DNA from: Candidatus Aerophobota bacterium
GTDB taxonomy: Bacteria > Aerophobota > Aerophobia > Aerophobales > B3-G15
Length of the DNA stretch: 6,280 bases
NCBI GenBank assembly: GCA_030607765.1
Contig: JAUWJJ010000072.1
Span: 1-6,280 of the forward strand
Reading direction: 5' to 3'
Below the pieces are notes generated by a model. The model saw nothing but the letters and a program-made list of their open reading frames with translations, was not told the DNA's origin and made no database searches. Made by a program: the position numbers and the translations under genes. Below are positions 5,971 through 6,280 of the stretch, piece after piece (position 1 is the stretch's first letter; every line of letters starts with the position of its first letter).

Positions 5971-6280
5971 ATGGAATGGTATGAAAAACCAGCAAGGATG
6001 ATGATTCTCTATTATCCAGGCTATTGGGATAAAATAAAAGATGAAGATTTAGAAAAATTAGCTAAAGAGAAAAAAGAAAAGTGGCGCATTAATTGTGAGT
6101 GGATTGAGGGAACACCATCAGTATCTGATAAAACAGGAGCATCTAAGACTAATACTACTCTTTTTCAGGCTGAAGGATTTAAAAAATTTCTCCCTCTTCA
6201 AGATTTTGATTTCTTGAGAGAGTATCTTCCTTATGCTCATAAATACGGAATTAAACTCATAGCCTATCTTAATATGCACT
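5971..6280 (+). CDS. Hypothetical TIM-barrel glycosyl hydrolase-like protein, N-terminal part (3' truncated by window)
   Basis: The first 103 codons of a gene that runs off the window end. It begins MEWYEKPARMMILYYPGYW, without a signal peptide, so a cytoplasmic protein is likely. The stretch LPLQDFDFLREYLPYAHKYGIKLIAYLNMH (about 74-103) has the pattern of an early barrel helix followed by a strand, 'L......H..GI.liaY.n.H', typical of hypothetical glycosyl hydrolase families (GHL6-like) and of related GH29/GH42-type barrels. The Cys in RINCEWIEG (about 49-57) lies in the region where these proteins have their first strand. The catalytic residues are beyond the window, so activity cannot be judged. 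Placement behind a GH36-like enzyme on the same strand supports a sugar-processing role. The family call is a tentative recognition, and only the existence of the gene is firm. Confidence 0.6.
   Translation, partial: MEWYEKPARMMILYYPGYWDKIKDEDLEKLAKEKKEKWRINCEWIEGTPSVSDKTGASKTNTTLFQAEGFKKFLPLQDFDFLREYLPYAHKYGIKLIAYLNMH

Overview
The window looks like an accessory sugar- and small-molecule-catabolism locus of an AT-rich, probably anaerobic or fermentative bacterium. The taxon cannot be fixed from the sequence. Supporting signs are a family 5 ABC solute-binding protein, two proteins of the uroporphyrinogen-decarboxylase (URO-D)-like / corrinoid-methyltransferase superfamily that are clearly not HemE, a cytoplasmic GH36-type glycoside hydrolase, and the start of another TIM-barrel hydrolase-like protein. 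All genes lie on the + strand. Purine-rich Shine-Dalgarno sites precede the last three genes. TAA and TAG act as ordinary stops.

Layout. Bases 2-748 hold the C-terminal part of the solute-binding protein; its start is outside the window. Bases 749-1028 are a non-coding gap with a perfect 14-bp inverted repeat whose T-tract lies on the minus-strand side. Bases 1029-2090 encode a URO-D-like protein that is complete except for one in-frame TAA at codon 61, so it is a very young pseudogene, a sequence error or a recoded gene. Bases 2170-4545 encode a 791-residue GH36-like (alpha-galactosidase clan) enzyme with both expected catalytic aspartates visible. Bases 4613-5809 encode a second, intact URO-D-like protein interrupted by a G/P-rich in-frame insertion that resembles a dispersed palindromic element. 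Bases 5971-6280 begin a further gene, cut by the window end, with features of the hypothetical glycosyl hydrolase (GHL6-like) TIM barrels.

How it may fit together (inference): the transporter brings in an oligosaccharide or glycoside, the GH36-like enzyme and the downstream hydrolase-like protein cleave it in the cytoplasm, and the URO-D-like proteins act on a released group, possibly by methyl transfer. No corrinoid-binding protein, corrinoid-activating protein or sugar kinase is in the window, so the methyl-transfer step is not demonstrated. Base composition shifts from moderate GC before about 2090 to distinctly AT-rich after it, which suggests two joined modules. A short AT-rich motif, TATCTTTAAA, recurs only in the gaps before the two hydrolase genes and may be a shared regulatory site.
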